Positions 44,751 through 58,502 are shown, numbered from the stretch's first letter. The stretch is 64,000 nucleotides of DNA from Welwitschia mirabilis (GCA_051453625.1 JBOZIK010000001.1:174657599-174721598); one strand, 5' to 3'. A program made the numbers and translations. The notes: generated from the letters alone by a model not told the origin.

Positions 44751-47700
44751 AACTGTGATTGCATTGATGACATGAGGATTTTTTATCCTCTATTTTAACA
44801 ACTCAGATAGATGGGAGGAATTTCAGTCCTCTACATTTTCAACTAAGTCAAACATCTTTTTCTTTTGCCTTATTTTTTGAAAATATCATAAGAAATTTAT
44901 AAATCTATTTTAATTGATGTGGGCTATAAATTTCGATATTTGAGATAGGATCCATAGTTTTTCCATGTATCTAGATGCATCGATTAAGTTATGATTAGGT
45001 TCTTCGTGGACAACTTTTAATTAATCATTGACAATGCTATTATGGCTTATCAATTAATCATATATGGATTAATGCTTTGCAATTCCCCATGTTCTTATAC
45101 TATGAAGTGGATTACAAAATTATATAAAGAAAATATTTAACATTATTATTGTTGTTATCATCATCATCATCATCGTTATCATTATTATTATCATTATTAT
45201 TATTGTTATGAAGACATTAGAAAAGCCATAACCCTTAATAGTATGAGATGGGTATAGTAAGAAAAGAAGATTTAATTAATACAGCTTTATGAGCTTTTGT
45301 TAGTTTTAAGTGAATAACTTATTCATTAATAATATAATAATTATTTTTAGTCAACATTCATTTCAAATTATTTTATCAAATGTATCACATAATTATCTTT
45401 TTTTACAAATATGCATGAAATATTAATTTCATAATTAGTTTTGTGATTAGTTTTAGGTTGATCAATCTAATAATATATACCTATCATTAGTTCAAAACTT
45501 TAATATAATGATAGAAGTTAATGTGATAAAAAGATTAGTGGAATTCAAATCATGTTACTTATGAAACATGTTCAATTAGAAGGTTGATCCTTATAGCAAA
45601 CCAACTATATGAATGCTAATTATCCACAATATGACATACATAATATGAAATGCATGACTCAAAATAATAAACTAATTTAATATTTCTTAAATATGATCTC
45701 ATTTATGAGGGTATCTTACATGACGATCTTTACTAAGTATCTTTGAATTACTTTCATGGTATAATACCATCAATTAAGTTCTACAAAAAGCTACTGAAAT
45801 CTATTTCATTTTCTCTCTATTGATCCAAATTAATTATGTGTTCTTTATAACATATAATATTGACAAACTTACTTTTAATGTTCTAATTTACTACAAAACC
45901 ATCATTTATACCATCTTTTAATTTTTTATAAATAGTATAAGTGTTATGACTTAGATCAACTTTAAGAGATTGCTTCTCATTATGAAACCTTCCAAGTATT
46001 TCATTATAACTATATGCAAGAGATCTTTAATAATGAGTTTCCAAATGAATTTATTTCATAACTTTATTTCATCAATTTGTTTATCAAAATCCCTTACTTC
46101 TTAATCATGTTTTTCAAATTACTTAGTCACTTAAATCTATGGAATGTATTTTTATTATCATATCTCTAAAAATTAAGCAATAATTTTATTTCATATTATG
46201 TCTTCTTGTTTTCTTATTTACATATGCTTGTATGTATAACCTTTTCTTAATACCAAGCATCTTGTAGGTGTGAGACTAATATAAACCTTAACCAAACCGA
46301 TTACTTCATATTCTAATATAATGTTTACATTATTTTAAATAATTAAAGACATACTAAATCCATGCTCTTCATAAAAAGATAAATATCAAAGAATGAAGAA
46401 GAAAGTTTATATGAAGTGACATGTGTAAAAAATGATATGATTATATAAAATATAAATAAGATTCCTTATGAATGGGTCTTCTACAAAAACTCAAGATTTA
46501 AATTAATTCTAAAACATCAAAACTAATGAATAATTTCCTCTAATGAAAACATTCCACACAAGCACTTGTAAAATTTCCTATATTAATTATTTAATTAATA
46601 TAATTATTATTATAAAACATAATTATAATTTTAAGTATGCTCTATGTTGAGCTTTATATACATTACGATATTCCCATTTGTTAAAGTAGATGATAATAGT
46701 GTGGCTTTATCATTACAATGTTACCAAATGTGAAGGCATAAAAAGTTGTATTTTCTTTGATAGATAAGTCAAGTCTATTAAAAAATATAATTTACAAGAT
46801 CATGTTGATTAAAGTTATGATTGATATCAAACCACCTTTCTAACCACCAAACTTTTATCTTGAAAGCAATGTTGGAATATACATCATCATAGTATAGGTA
46901 ATTACCCTTATACTAAAAGAGATATAAACAAATATATCCTTTAATGAAAAGTACTCCAAGGTATCATAAAAGTATAAATTAAAATATTATTTAGAATAGT
47001 ATGAAGTAGAAAATTAGAAAGGTGATAAATGTACCATAAGTGATGTAATGACAAATCCTTGAGTTATGTTATATCTTTAACACTAATATTATGGAATAAA
47101 TCATATAGTATAACATAACTAGTTTCAATATGTTATAAAATTCTAATCAAATCATCTTGATAATATATGTAACTCATGATATGTCCTATGGTATTATAAA
47201 TCATATTCAAGGAAATGCAATCCTCAATTATAAAGTAAGGGATCTTGTGATGACCTCATCCAAGTTGTTAATCATATTCTTACTTATAAGTTTTATGAGA
47301 TATTATTAATGAAACCTAGGTCTAATGTGATATTAAAGCAGCCTCATGAGATATGAGAAGGAGTTAAAGAATATAAAACAAGGATATAAAGATCTCGCAC
47401 ATAGTATGCAATAAGATGCAATAATATGTCTTAGGAGTAGAGGTGCTAGTCTGAAATAGTAGGTCTCATGCAACAATATAGTATAATACTATATAATGAA
47501 ATTCATTAGTAGGATCAAAGGATTTTAATGTATAGAGTACCACATGTATCATCTTATGTTAATAATCCTATGATAGTAATCTTAGAGAAAAATCCTATAG
47601 TAATCCTTAACTTTACATTAAAAAAGATATGTGTTTAATGTTATCACTATTTACAGTAAATTTGTGCAAGGCGAACATCATTGTAAGTTAAGAAAATTCT

Positions 47701-49599
47701 ATTAAGTATCTATTTTCCTACAATGCAACTTATAATATGCATTAAAAGTCTAAGTGAGATTTGTCTAGTTTGTTATGAAAGAAGTAACATATTCTACAAA
47801 TCTTTGTGCATTTAAAATGTTTTCATATATTTTATTTTTCATATTTCTACTAATAATTTGAGTTTAAAGGATATAAGAAAAATTTCAAGATTGTGAAGTA
47901 AGTAGTATTAGAACTAGATTAGGTTGAGTAAAAATTTTTGCAGCTATAACAGAAAACAATTTAAGATAATTTTTTTAAAAAGCTATCATTGCATTTCAAA
48001 GTTTTAATTAAATAAGGAAATGAGTTAAGGTTTTTCACTGGATAATTAATATTTTTAATAAAAAGGGAGAGAATGCTTGGTATTATGGAAATTCTTCTAA
48101 AAAAGCATGATTGTTAATAGTATTTGTGAAAAAAGAATTTTAACGATCCTATGTTATGTAAAAATTATTTTTCAAACTTGTAATTTACCTAAAAAAACTA
48201 GTAATAATGGCTAGGCAATAAGTAACTTAGGCCACGAGAACTTATGGAAAATCATATGGAAAGCATTAAGCAATTCCTTGTTCCACAAACTTTGAAAGAA
48301 GATGAGGGACTAAAGAAGAGAAGGCTATACAATGTGAGCACCATTTTAGCCTACTATACTTTATTCATTAGAAGAGATAGTTATCATATGAAAATAAATG
48401 TTTAAAACATCCAATGTCATGAGAAAATTTTAAAAAGCTAGGTCCTTTAAATCACTTAAAATATAGAATAGATGAAATAAATTAGGACTTGCTAAAACTT
48501 GATGCAATCTACATATTTGATGGAAAAATGTTAGTGTATTCTAATTCAAATTACCAATTGTATGCTTAAATCAAAATATCTTTAGAATTTTGTTTCTTAA
48601 TTTTACTAATAAACAAGTAGATAGTTCTACCACGATATCATAGTTAAATATCTTTGAAAGAATGATCTGATTGCAGTAGATCACAAATTTAGTATAAAAA
48701 CTAAACTAATGTAAGATTGGACAACACAAGGCCTAAATATCATATTCTAATAGAGGTTTAAACATGAAAATTTTTACAATTGATAATTCAAAGCTTATCT
48801 TATGATCTCACTTTATTCTTGTAAATCTAAGGGAAAAACACTAGTCTTATGGTGTTATATCCCATGTTTTGTAAACCTTTAATTATTGAAACATAAGATA
48901 AGTTAATCCCTTAGATAATATATAATGCTTTTTTACTTTATGGAAAATATTTTTCATTTTATAAGTACGAATTCTTTATATTTTTTAAAAATAATGTTGA
49001 AGAAATATGTTATGCTTAATTTTAGTTTGTAGATAGTTATATGATCATTTGGGTAATTAACCTTAATTTTTAATAACTTTACATCAATTTGGAAATTTTT
49101 ATTTCATAATTTGTCAAAAAGGAAACTAATATATAAAATCTAATCAAAATGTTATAATCAAATAGCCCCATCATTTTATATAAAACGATCCAACCTACAT
49201 GGTGAAATTATTAAATTAAAACTTTAAAAGAGAATAACATGGTTATAATAATGGCAAGTTACACCATTAATTTCCTCATTTTATGTTCTTATCCAAATCC
49301 ACAAAATAAAAATACATGGTAAAAGGAAACGGTTAATGTAGTTGGTAAAGAACGTGGATAAAGATTAAGTATACTGCACTTAACTGTGACTTTTATCCTT
49401 TTTAATATTTTTAATAGTACTCGATTTATAAAATATTTCTTTTCTTACTTATTGAGTTTTAAAAATTTTATCTCATTATGACACATGATAGTTGTGAATT
49501 TTGTGCATTGAAAAGTATTTATTTTTTAATGCATATTACACACTATTCAATGCATGCTTTAAATTAATTCAACATGACTATGAGCCCATGAAGGATTAA
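44751..49599. other. long AT-rich region without recognisable genes
   Basis: No frame longer than about 60 codons and no transposon motif recognised. It contains an (ATT/TCA)n microsatellite at 45141-45210. The segment about 46880-47040 is similar to 63530-63690. Confidence 0.5.
45141..45210. repeat. compound ATT/ATC trinucleotide microsatellite
   Basis: About 70 bases of CATTATTATTGTTGTTATCA-type repeats with runs of (ATC)5 and (ATT)n. Confidence 0.9.
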
Positions 49600-50100
49600 A
49601 AAGGAAGTAGCATGACAAAATGGCATATGTCATTAACCTTACTAATTAAATATCATGTCTTCTTGTCATTTAATAATTTAATTTCACTTATGATGTAATG
49701 TCATCCAACTTGTTAATAGTCAATCTTATCTAAATGAATGTAATTAATCTTATCCAATTTAATATGGTTGTAATATTTTATCAGTAAAGAAATGTGTACA
49801 ATCTTTGACCAACTGAATCAAGGATCTTTGTTTTTTTATTTATCTATAAATAGAGTCTAATCCTTTCTTGTAAAATCACTCATTTTATGTAACAATATGC
49901 TATCAAAATTACTTTTCATTTTCTCTATTTTAATCTTTTAACACTTTTATACTTTGAGTGTGGATCTTGGAGTTTTAATCTTAAAGCCTAAAACTTGAAG
50001 GTCACAGTTAAGGATCTCGAACATTAAACATTCATCAAATCTTCATCAACTCTCGATCAAATAGTAGTCATTAATCTTTTACCATTCCAAGTATGTTTAT
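49600..50100 (+). promoter_or_regulatory. LTR-like promoter segment with TATA box
   Basis: CTATAAATAGAG at 49844-49855 is followed by a pyrimidine-rich leader (TTTTCATTTTCTCTATTTTA) and then TTTGAGTGTGGATCTTGGAG and a GATC/TCATC-rich stretch. The arrangement resembles the U3-R-U5 part of a plant gypsy LTR. No partner copy or ends were found. Confidence 0.35.
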
Positions 50101-50989
50101 TCATTAATATTGTTCCTACTTGTTTCATTTTCCTTAAGAAAATTAGTTACATAATAGAGTATTGCCATTTATATTTTGTTAGGCCATTACATGTTATTAT
50201 TATGGTAGTTATTTCATAATGATTAACCCCTTCATTGGTCTTAAAACAAGATTAGGAATAGATTTAAAGAATCTTTTTACATTCTTGGTTCATGACGTTA
50301 CTATGAAATTAATAAGCCAAGTGATTAGGATGTTCACCTTAATGTGTGCATATGCATGTTTTATATTGCATTATTGAATATTGCGTGCATTCTATAGTTT
50401 GTTTAGCATCACGTATTTATTAGAATTCTCTTTTTAAGATTACATTATTTAATTCTTAAATTTATAAATGCTAGGTAATTTTTCAAGTCCAATCCTAAAG
50501 TTCATTTAATTTACTTTTTAAAATGAATTTTGTGCAATGTTTTTCTTAAACAGTACTATTTCCATCTTTAAATGTCATTTTCATTCTCTGAACTCTTTAA
50601 ATTGAGTTTTAATGTCAATTTTATGAACTATAGTTATTTCATATTTATCTAGAGATTTTTATCTTTGTTTCATAATAAAAGTTCAAATTTTGCAGAAATG
50701 GAAGCATAATTTAAAAATTTTGTAATTTATGAAATACTAAATGAAACTCAATGAAATTATCTTGAGTCTAAGATCTTGTAAGGATGTTAAAATAAATTAA
50801 AAAAGTAACTTTTTATTTTAAATAAATTTTTAAAAAGCATTAGATGATAATAACTTAGAACATGAAAATAGAAAATAGTAAACAATTAATTTAGTTTCAC
50901 AAAACCAATAATGTTTTAGGGGACAAGAATATTCTAAATTGTTAATAATTTTATAGCTTTTGAAAAAATCCGTAATTCTATAAGAATTC

Positions 50990-52560
50990 CAAATAGTTTA
51001 AGAGTTATAACTACTAAGACTTGTGTACACACCATGGTCATGATTCTTGCTCATTTGTTTCGTGTGAAAGCCCAAACTAGAGTTTCTGAAGTTCTTCGAA
51101 AGTTTACATGTCTTTCTTCGTAGTCTCTGTTTGAGATGTTTTGCCCAGCGTTTGTGTTTTCTCACAACGTTTGTTACAGCTGAAGTTATAGAGCATCTGT
51201 GTTTAGCTAGCATTTGTGTTTTTCACCTGTAGCAGTCTTGTACCTACATGCTCCATCTTAATTGGGTCACAGAAAGTTAAGTTGGAGATCTTGGCGGCCT
51301 CTTTTCCAGGTTAACCTCCATCTGACCCAAGACTATCCTTCATTTTCTCCATTACCTTGGTTCTTTACACTTAGGGATCTCACTATACACTGCATTGAAC
51401 TTCTTTCATCCAAAACACGGACTGCCCTCTGTTGCGCTACTTTCTCCCCACTGCAACGTCTTCTACATGCCTCCATAATTTTCCACGTTGCTACCAACAT
51501 CGTTGCCTACCTCGCTGCCTATCTCCGTCGCTGCCTACACTTTCCACATGCAGTCTCCTGCTACTAGGGAGAGAAACCAAAGAACTAAGAAGAAAATGAG
51601 GAACTTGTTGGGGAGAGAGCATTCTGCATGAGAAGCAGTGAAACATTGCTATCTCCGTGATGGTATAACTAGCATGTCTTCATCCATTAACAGAAGCATT
51701 AGCGGAACAACAAACAAGGAAAAGTAGAAAATATCATTTCCTTAGCTTGTTTATGGTTACTGTGGTCACTAAGATAAGGCAATCCGCTTCAGAAAAAATG
51801 ATGATCCCATCACAAAACCCTCATCGATGCTTGGCTTTATAGTCAAATTGAATACATCCGCTCCCAGGATTCGCTAGGAATGCTTTCTTTTCATCTGCAA
51901 ATCCATTATTTCTTCATGAATTTGTAAGCCAAAAAGTTTTTCATTTTGTTTTTAATTCCTTGTTTCTTAGTTTTCTTCGCCTCTAATCCAGTTCGCAGTC
52001 ACAGCCTCCTCTGTCTGTGCATATGTCTCTATCTTTTTTGGCATCTCTGTGATTCATGTGGACGCTATTATATCTCTGTGATGCATCTTTGATGTGTAGG
52101 TGGCACCGGCATTGACAAGTAGCAAAGTAGACAGCGAAAGAAAGGACAATAGAATTTTTTTAATCCTTTTTCATACATAATCTTCTATCGTTTTGGCTTC
52201 CCCCTAACCTGTCAGGTTAGCAGAAAGGCAGGCAGGGGGGCTTCTCGTTTTTTCAAATCCAACCGCGTTTCTTCTTGCACAGCAACCCTGAGAGATTTTA
52301 TAGAAGGTAATCCATTCTTACCCAGGCCAAACTACCAAAAATTGCCATTCACAACTTGTTTTTAGGAGTTTCTTCGTAATCATAATTCAAAACATACTAT
52401 TTTCTCACTTTATTACGTATGTGAAAATGCTCAGCTTTGGTTCAATTCTTGCACACATGCAGTCTCGCTCAGTAATTGCTTAATCATTTCCAGTGTTATG
52501 CATATGTGGTTTAGCTAGCTAGTGCATAGCTGTTAATTCTGTTATGCAAACATGCACGAG
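50990..52560. other. GC- and CpG-richer island of unknown nature
   Basis: Stands out from its AT-rich, CpG-poor surroundings, with many CG dinucleotides (for example CTCCGTCGCTGCCTAC at 51525-51540). It holds open stretches at 51262-51567 (plus, 101 codons, ending PHAVSCY) and 50998-51213 (minus, 71 codons, basic); neither resembles a known family. A short TCGCTGCCTA-type repeat (three units) lies at 51499-51540, and a 17-base palindrome at 52204-52220. It could be the 5' LTR of copia G, a young insertion, or a real exon or regulatory region. Confidence 0.4.
51012..51110 (+). repeat. possible start of copia G 5' LTR
   Basis: TACTAAGACTTGTGTACACA with CCATGGTCATG and CTTGCTCATTTGT resembles TGCTAAGGCTTGTACATGCA, CCGTGGCCAT and TTCTCACTCATTTGT at 58503-58680. 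If right, the LTR or an insertion in it spans 3 kb to the primer site at 54092. The 3' copy lacks the GC-rich part, so this is tentative. Confidence 0.35.
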
Positions 52561-54074
52561 CTTGTGCATTTATTTATTTTTGAGTTTTTTAAGATTTTTT
52601 AATGTCTCTTTAGGGTGTTTTTCAAACTGGGACAACTCAAGACTCACATTCATCCTCAAATTAAGTCGAAAGTTGAGCAAGATATTTTGATTTGAATTTT
52701 TGAGCTTTTTTTCTTAGTTTTTGAACTCCTCAATTTTAAAGCTTTTTTTGAGATTTTTGGCATTTTTCCAGTTTTGTAAGTAAAATCTCTCTCATCAAGT
52801 TAAGTTGGGTTGTGGAGCAAAATTCCTTAGCTTGATTTTCTTGGAGCTATTTTTTGTGATATGGATAGATTAAACTAAGTTTGATGGTGAGTAAAATTTA
52901 CTTAACTATACTATACCATAATTAGTCCCATTTCCTTTGTATTTGTAGTCTTTTGCTATCTCCTTTCACACTTAATAATTTTATTAAATATTGTTTAAGT
53001 TTAGAAATAAAGAGGGAAATTAACTTTTAGTCCTTAAAAGCTTAATGTTTTTGCTAGTGATAAGTTTTGGTTGGTGGCAGGCATGAGAAGTCTTACATAG
53101 ACAGAGATCCATGTTGGAGGCTTTATGCTTCCTACTGAAGCTTATTGTGTAGTTTTAGCTATCATAACTATGAATTTCAGACTATATAGAGAGCCATATC
53201 TCTCTTAAGCAAAAACTTCTTGGGCCCCCAAGGTCTACATTCCTTGTACACCTTGGTAATCGAGGGTAAATTGAATAGAGACCAGAAGCATAGTGGCAAG
53301 GTTCACTTGGATTTCATCACCAAGGAATACAGGCTTATTAAAAATTTAAAATTTATTGAGTTTAAGGTACAAATAGGTTGCCAACATTACATGATACTCT
53401 TCTTTAAGGGGAGTATATAGCTAAAGTAACTAAAGCTGATGGACAAATTGGAAGCTCCACTAACATGATTTACATTTTGCCTTTTTACTCCCTTTAGAGA
53501 CAATGGTATCATCCTTAAAGAGGATGTGATCACTACTTATATTTAGGAGAAAACTTAAAAATTGATCATGTCAGCATTTTCATCACCGAATAATCAATTT
53601 GAGCCACTTGCATTAAAATCTACCTCACTCACATTAGAATTTTTTTATAAAGTACTTATGTTTTTATTTCTTGTACATGTAGGTTACCATTGGTTTGGGG
53701 GGTTTCTTAATTATCACACTTTGAGTTTCGGATAGATCACTTAATTTGTGGACTCGATTCCCTTTTGTCATAAGTATACCTTTCTATTATGATACTTTGT
53801 CTCTTTGCTTTAGTTGCATTGTGACTTGGATAGGTCACTTGAAATCGCAAATAAGAGCAAGATCCCTTTTCTTGTTATTATACCATCTCTTTTTTTCACC
53901 ACTTCCTATATCCTTTTTTGTGGGTAAAACAAGATTTATTTATGTAACAAGTGGATTGGTTTCAATTGTGAATGTGAATAAGATCCTTTTGATTCTCGAC
54001 TTTCCCTCATAGCTTGTTAACTTTCTTTTGGTTTTCATCCTCTTTCCATTACGGCATCTTTGTCATCATGTTCA
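52561..54074. other. unassigned sequence before copia G
   Basis: T-rich runs at 52570-52780, then short open stretches at 53220-53420 and 53746-54012 with no recognised motif. It may be LTR or leader of copia G. Confidence 0.35.
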
Positions 54075-54091
54075 AAGGGTAAGTTTTACTT

Positions 54092-54103
54092 GGTATCGAA
54101 GTC
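54092..54103 (+). promoter_or_regulatory. copia G primer-binding site (iMet)
   Basis: TTGGTATCGAAGTCATTC matches the usual TTGGTATCAGAGCCATTC of plant copia elements with three changes. Confidence 0.7.
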
Positions 54104-54760
54104 ATTCACATCCATATTCACCATTGGGATCCTAGTCAACATTAGAGTTACTCTTCAAGATGATCAGTTATGGGAGGTTTTACATGAGGATTTTATATCA
54201 ATCATGTTGATTTATAGTTATAAGAAGGATTTTTCAGCACATGATCATATGCCGCTTCAAGATCAGGCTAAAGAAGATGCTTGGCAATATATTAATGAAA
54301 AATTGATAGAGATTATGAGGAAATTTGTCACCTATCAACACAAAAAGTGAGCTGATTGGACCAAAATAAGTTATACCAACTTTTATACTCTATGAGACAC
54401 ATTCTACTCAAAGAATGATTTTAAGATCTTTAATCTCATAAACTTCATAAGTAGTTTGCATTATGAGAAGAAAAATATGAGACAATTCATAACATAGATG
54501 CAAGACATTAAAGTAAAGGTAGCAAAGATTGACTCACAACAAGAAGTTTGCATTCATTATATCAACTTGATCCATTATTGTTTGAAAGAATCCTCTTTGC
54601 ATATCCATATTGTGTCAGTACATGATAATAAGTTATTGCATAATATGATCTTTCATATGCTCAATAAGGACTTCATTTCCACTGAATCTTAGTTTAACTT
54701 CATGGGATCTTCTTCTTCTAATGTAGCATGTAAAGTTTCTCATTCTCATGATTCTCCTCA
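54104..54760 (+). pseudogene. copia G gag
   Basis: Two open stretches, 54060-54350 and 54498-54692, read KEDAWQYINEKLIEIMRKF, then QDIKVKVAKIDSQQEVCIHY and IFHMLNKDFIST. They occupy the gag position with UBN2-like helical content. The first stretch contains the primer-site region, so its Met at 54060 is not the real start. The zinc knuckle expected around 54800 is not readable. Confidence 0.6.
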
Positions 54761-55079
54761 TTAAAATAAGTAGTCTACCAACAAATTGCATTTGCAAAAG
54801 GAAACACATCATGATAAGGGTAATGATTAGTAAAACCAATAACACAAGAAGCCAAATTAAACTTAGCAAAACAAGAAGTAAGTTTAGAACATTACCACTC
54901 CTAAGAAAACATGTATCAATGCTCATGATGTAGAAGGAAAGACCATAATGTTGAATTCTATAGGATTCCTTGGGAGATAAAGTTTACACCTAAAGCAAAT
55001 GCAATAACTAAAGAATTTAATTTCTATGATGATGTTGAAATTCTAGAATCTAATATAGTCTTTGAAAACTATGACTTTG

Positions 55080-55640
55080 CTTATATGATTGAGTACATGC
55101 CTCATGATGAGACATGCATCGTTAACACAAGTGTAACTTGTGACATGACTTATTGATGCAATTATGTTGATGAGTTCATTAAAGCATGAAGTCATGTTTA
55201 TTTGGTAGATAATACACTAGTTATTGTGGAAGGATATGGTTTGGTTATCTTTGACATCATTTTCTTCATAGACTATTTTACATATTTCGTATGTTTCTTC
55301 CTCAGGATCACATCTTCTATCACTTCAAGTATGTTATGAGAAGATCACTCTATTTTTATGACAAATCACTCAGTGAATATTTATAATGGAAATTAGCAAT
55401 TGCTCATGAAAGGCTACATGGATGAAATGCTTGCTCATCTTTATGGTTGTATCAGTATGCAAGAGATTGCTTGCACATTTTTACAAGATGATATTTCTCA
55501 TTTGCTTCTATGGCATGCTCGACTAGAACATCTTACTTCTTGTACAATGAATGTAATGCATGAGAATGATCATTGTCTTCTTTCATACATTCCATGGATT
55601 TTTCCTTAGTGTGAATCATGTGTTATAGGCAAAGCAACAA
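55080..55640 (+). pseudogene. copia G protease and pre-integrase region
   Basis: At about 55115-55150 the strand reads CIVNTSVTCDMT, the protease block (VDSGAT.HMT) with the catalytic Asp replaced by Asn. VDNTLVIVEGYGLVIF follows. The open stretch 55400-55609 has LLLWHARLEHLTSCTMNVMH, the LWH.RLGHLS..M pre-integrase block with both His present. Confidence 0.75.
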
Positions 55641-55679
55641 GATAACAATTTTCACTATGTAAAAGGAATGTCAATTAAA

Positions 55680-56420
55680 AGCTTTTACTTGTTCATAGCA
55701 ATCTATGTGGACCCATGTCAGTGTCCACTTTCCATAGATTTTATTACTTTATATCCTTTATTGATGACTATTCCTGAATTGCTTGGGTAAACTTTATCAA
55801 ATCCAAATCACAAACTTTGGATGTTTTTAAGAAGTTTAAAGCTAAAGTGAAAAAGTAAGTTGAGTATAGGCCTCAAAGTGTTCACTTAGATAACAGTGGT
55901 GAGTACATACCTACTAAGTTTAAGGACTTCCTTGCTTTCGAAGGGATTTGACATTTGAAGATCTGCCCAAGGATACCCCAACAAAATGGCATTTCTAAGT
56001 AATTTAATCATCCTATCATGAATATGGCATATTCTATGATGTATTTCAGTGGTTGTAAGATCTATCTTTAGAGTAAAGAGTGAACACAATAGTACATCTA
56101 AATAATTGTATTAGTTGATATACTGAAAAGGGAGTATCTCCAATTTAGAAGTGGTATGGGTACAAGAAAAGTTGTACCATTTTCATATTTTTTATTGTAA
56201 ATGCTTCATCCATATCCTAAGTGGACATCATGACAAATTTGGAGCACATGCTCTCATTGCCATCTTTATGGAATATCTAATCAACTAGAAAGGTTATTAA
56301 GTGTATCTCTTAGAGCATCATAAGATTATTCCTTCTCATAACATCATATTTACATATACTTCAAATAATTATTTTTAGCTTGATCCTTTGAAGCTTCATC
56401 CTTCGTCTCACCTAGTGACC
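55680..56420 (+). pseudogene. copia G integrase
   Basis: LVHSNLCGPMSVSTF (first catalytic Asp changed to Asn), YYFISFIDDYS.IAWVNFIK, VHLDNSGEYIPTKFKDFL (second Asp kept) and PQQNGISK (about 55975-56000) follow in order. ERMN-type Glu is not readable. 56200-56420 gives weak C-terminal similarity. Confidence 0.8.
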
Positions 56421-56769
56421 ATATTGGATGGTTAATGTCCTCTGATTGAGGAGCAAGATATGATCACTAATAATGCTTTAGTTCCTTTTATTGGGGCATC
56501 TACTTTGTAACCTATAGGAATTAAGTAATTTGGTGTTCCTAGCACACGTAATCATAGTTCTAATAGTAATTTAGTGAATTCTATGATTAAAGAACCTCAT
56601 ACTACCCAAAGACGATATCGAAGTACTTGGTTATAATTCACTTCCCAAGATGTTCATGACAATGAGAATGATAAAACTGGAATTAGACATGGCTCACATA
56701 CATCTCATAATGATGATAATGATGAGCTCCACATGATCTTTGATGGTACTTATTCATGTAGGAAAAATA

Positions 56770-57480
56770 TGATAGTCCTGTTGAAGATGATAATTGGAAG
56801 TTGGTAGACCTTCTATCAGGACGCACAGCGTTACCTGACAAATGGGACTTCCATAATAAATATAATGTGGGCAATACCCTTGAGCAAAAATAAATCTTAG
56901 CTTCTTGTTGTAGGCCTATGACAAAAGAAAGGACTTGATTACAATGAAGTTTTGAGCTATTAGCAAAATAGAATATCACTAAAATAGTAATTGGCTTGTT
57001 AACACAAAAAGTATAGGAGATCCATTAAGTGAATGCAAAGACCGCCTTCCTTTATGAAGATTTAAAAGAAGAGATCTAGCAAAGGAGGTTTGAAGGAAAA
57101 GGAAAAGAGCATAAAATGCATATATTGATCAAGTCTCTACATGGTCTAAAATAAGCACCAAAAGCTTGGTATACTAATATTGCAAATTATTAAGTTCCAT
57201 TGGATTCATATTATGTGATTATCAAGATGTTACTGCTATGTTAGTCATAAAATGTGATGGCTAAAAATCTACATACATATTGGTATATATAAATGATATA
57301 CTACTAACCAGAAGAAATAAAGAAGACATAAAAAAAATTAATCTTAAGTAAGGAAATTCAAGATGTTTAATCTTAGATTATCCAGATATCAGAGATCTAA
57401 TACAGAAGTTTGGAATACAAAATGAAACTAAAGTTGTAACATCTTTGGAGAAGAATGTCAAGATATCTATTGACTAAGAC
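56770..57480 (+). pseudogene. copia G reverse transcriptase
   Basis: Reads DNWKLVDLLSGRTALPDKWD (about 56790-56850), VNAKTAFLYEDLKEEI (57030-57075; first catalytic Asp changed to Asn), IKSLHGLK.APKAWY (57125-57170), and VYINDILL, the YVDD box with the first Asp changed to Asn (about 57280-57305). Confidence 0.82.
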
Positions 57481-58130
57481 CTACAAATAAAACTGAATAC
57501 AGAAGAATAGTAGGAAGTCTAATTTGCATAACTAATACTAGACTAGATAAATCATATGTTGTTGGTGTATTATTAAGATATCTTCATGCGGCTAAGGTAA
57601 CTCATCTAAATGCTGGAAAGAGAGTACTAAGATATCTAAAAAAGATAGAAGATATAGATATAACCTATTAAAAAAAATCTTGATTCATCTTTAGGACATA
57701 CTCTAATTTGAATTTCACTAGAGAAACTGATACCTTCTTGTCAACATGAGGTATATCATATTCTTGGGGACATCGTCCCTCTCTTAATGGTTAAAGTGTC
57801 AGAAAACTATAGCATGATCTTTTATAGAGGCAAAATCTACAACTGATTCTAAGGCACATAAACAGATTGAATGGCTGCGAAAATTGTTAAAAGAAATGGA
57901 ATTAAAATAGACTAAGGCAATATAGCTATTCATCAACAACAAGTCAACAATTTGCATAGCAAAATATCTAATGCACCATGACAGGACAAAACACTTTTGT
58001 ACTGGGGTTCACAAAACTAGGAAACTCATATAAAATTAAGTTATTATGCTTATAAATTATTCAACTACAGTGTGAACTATTGATATTCTTACTGAATCAC
58101 TTAGTCAAGAGAAGTTCCAAGACTTTTAAT
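57481..58130 (+). pseudogene. copia G RNase H
   Basis: YRRIVGSLICITNTRLDKSY (57498-57558), LNAGKRVLRYLKKIEDIDI, then SKAHKQIEWLRKLLKEMELK and NNKSTICIAKYLMHHDRTKH, typical copia RNase H blocks. DILTESLSQEKFQDF closes the polyprotein near 58085-58130. Confidence 0.85.
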
Positions 58131-58491
58131 TCAAAATTTCATTAACAATTATTTAATTTAAACTCATTTTTCTCTCCTACATTATGGGCTTCATTTGATC
58201 TTTGAGTCTTTATTCGAAGTCACTCTTAATACCAGTACTATGCGATGTGTAGTACAATTTTGACCTAGTACTATAGGATGTGTAATACATTTTTGGCTTA
58301 GCATTACAAGATGTGCTATGCACATGATAGGCCTACCTACTGTGAGATGTGGAAATAAACTGACAATTACTTTAACAAATTCATCCCCTCATACAACAAC
58401 TTCTTCAAGGAGGTTTTATTATAGGATGCATTCTTAAGGTTGTCTTTTAGGTATTCCAGTTTTCCCTTAGAAGAGGGCATATTTTCATGTT

Positions 58492-58501
58492 GAGGGAGGA
58501 A
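58492..58501 (+). promoter_or_regulatory. copia G polypurine tract
   Basis: GAGGGAGGAA directly before TTGCTAAGGC, the presumed LTR start (58503). Confidence 0.7.
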
Positions 58502-58502
58502 T

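Noticed and set aside
54633-54926. 97-codon minus frame rich in Leu and Ile
   Set aside because: Antisense to copia G gag; no motif of its own.
56683-56979. 98-codon minus frame
   Set aside because: Antisense to the start of copia G RT.
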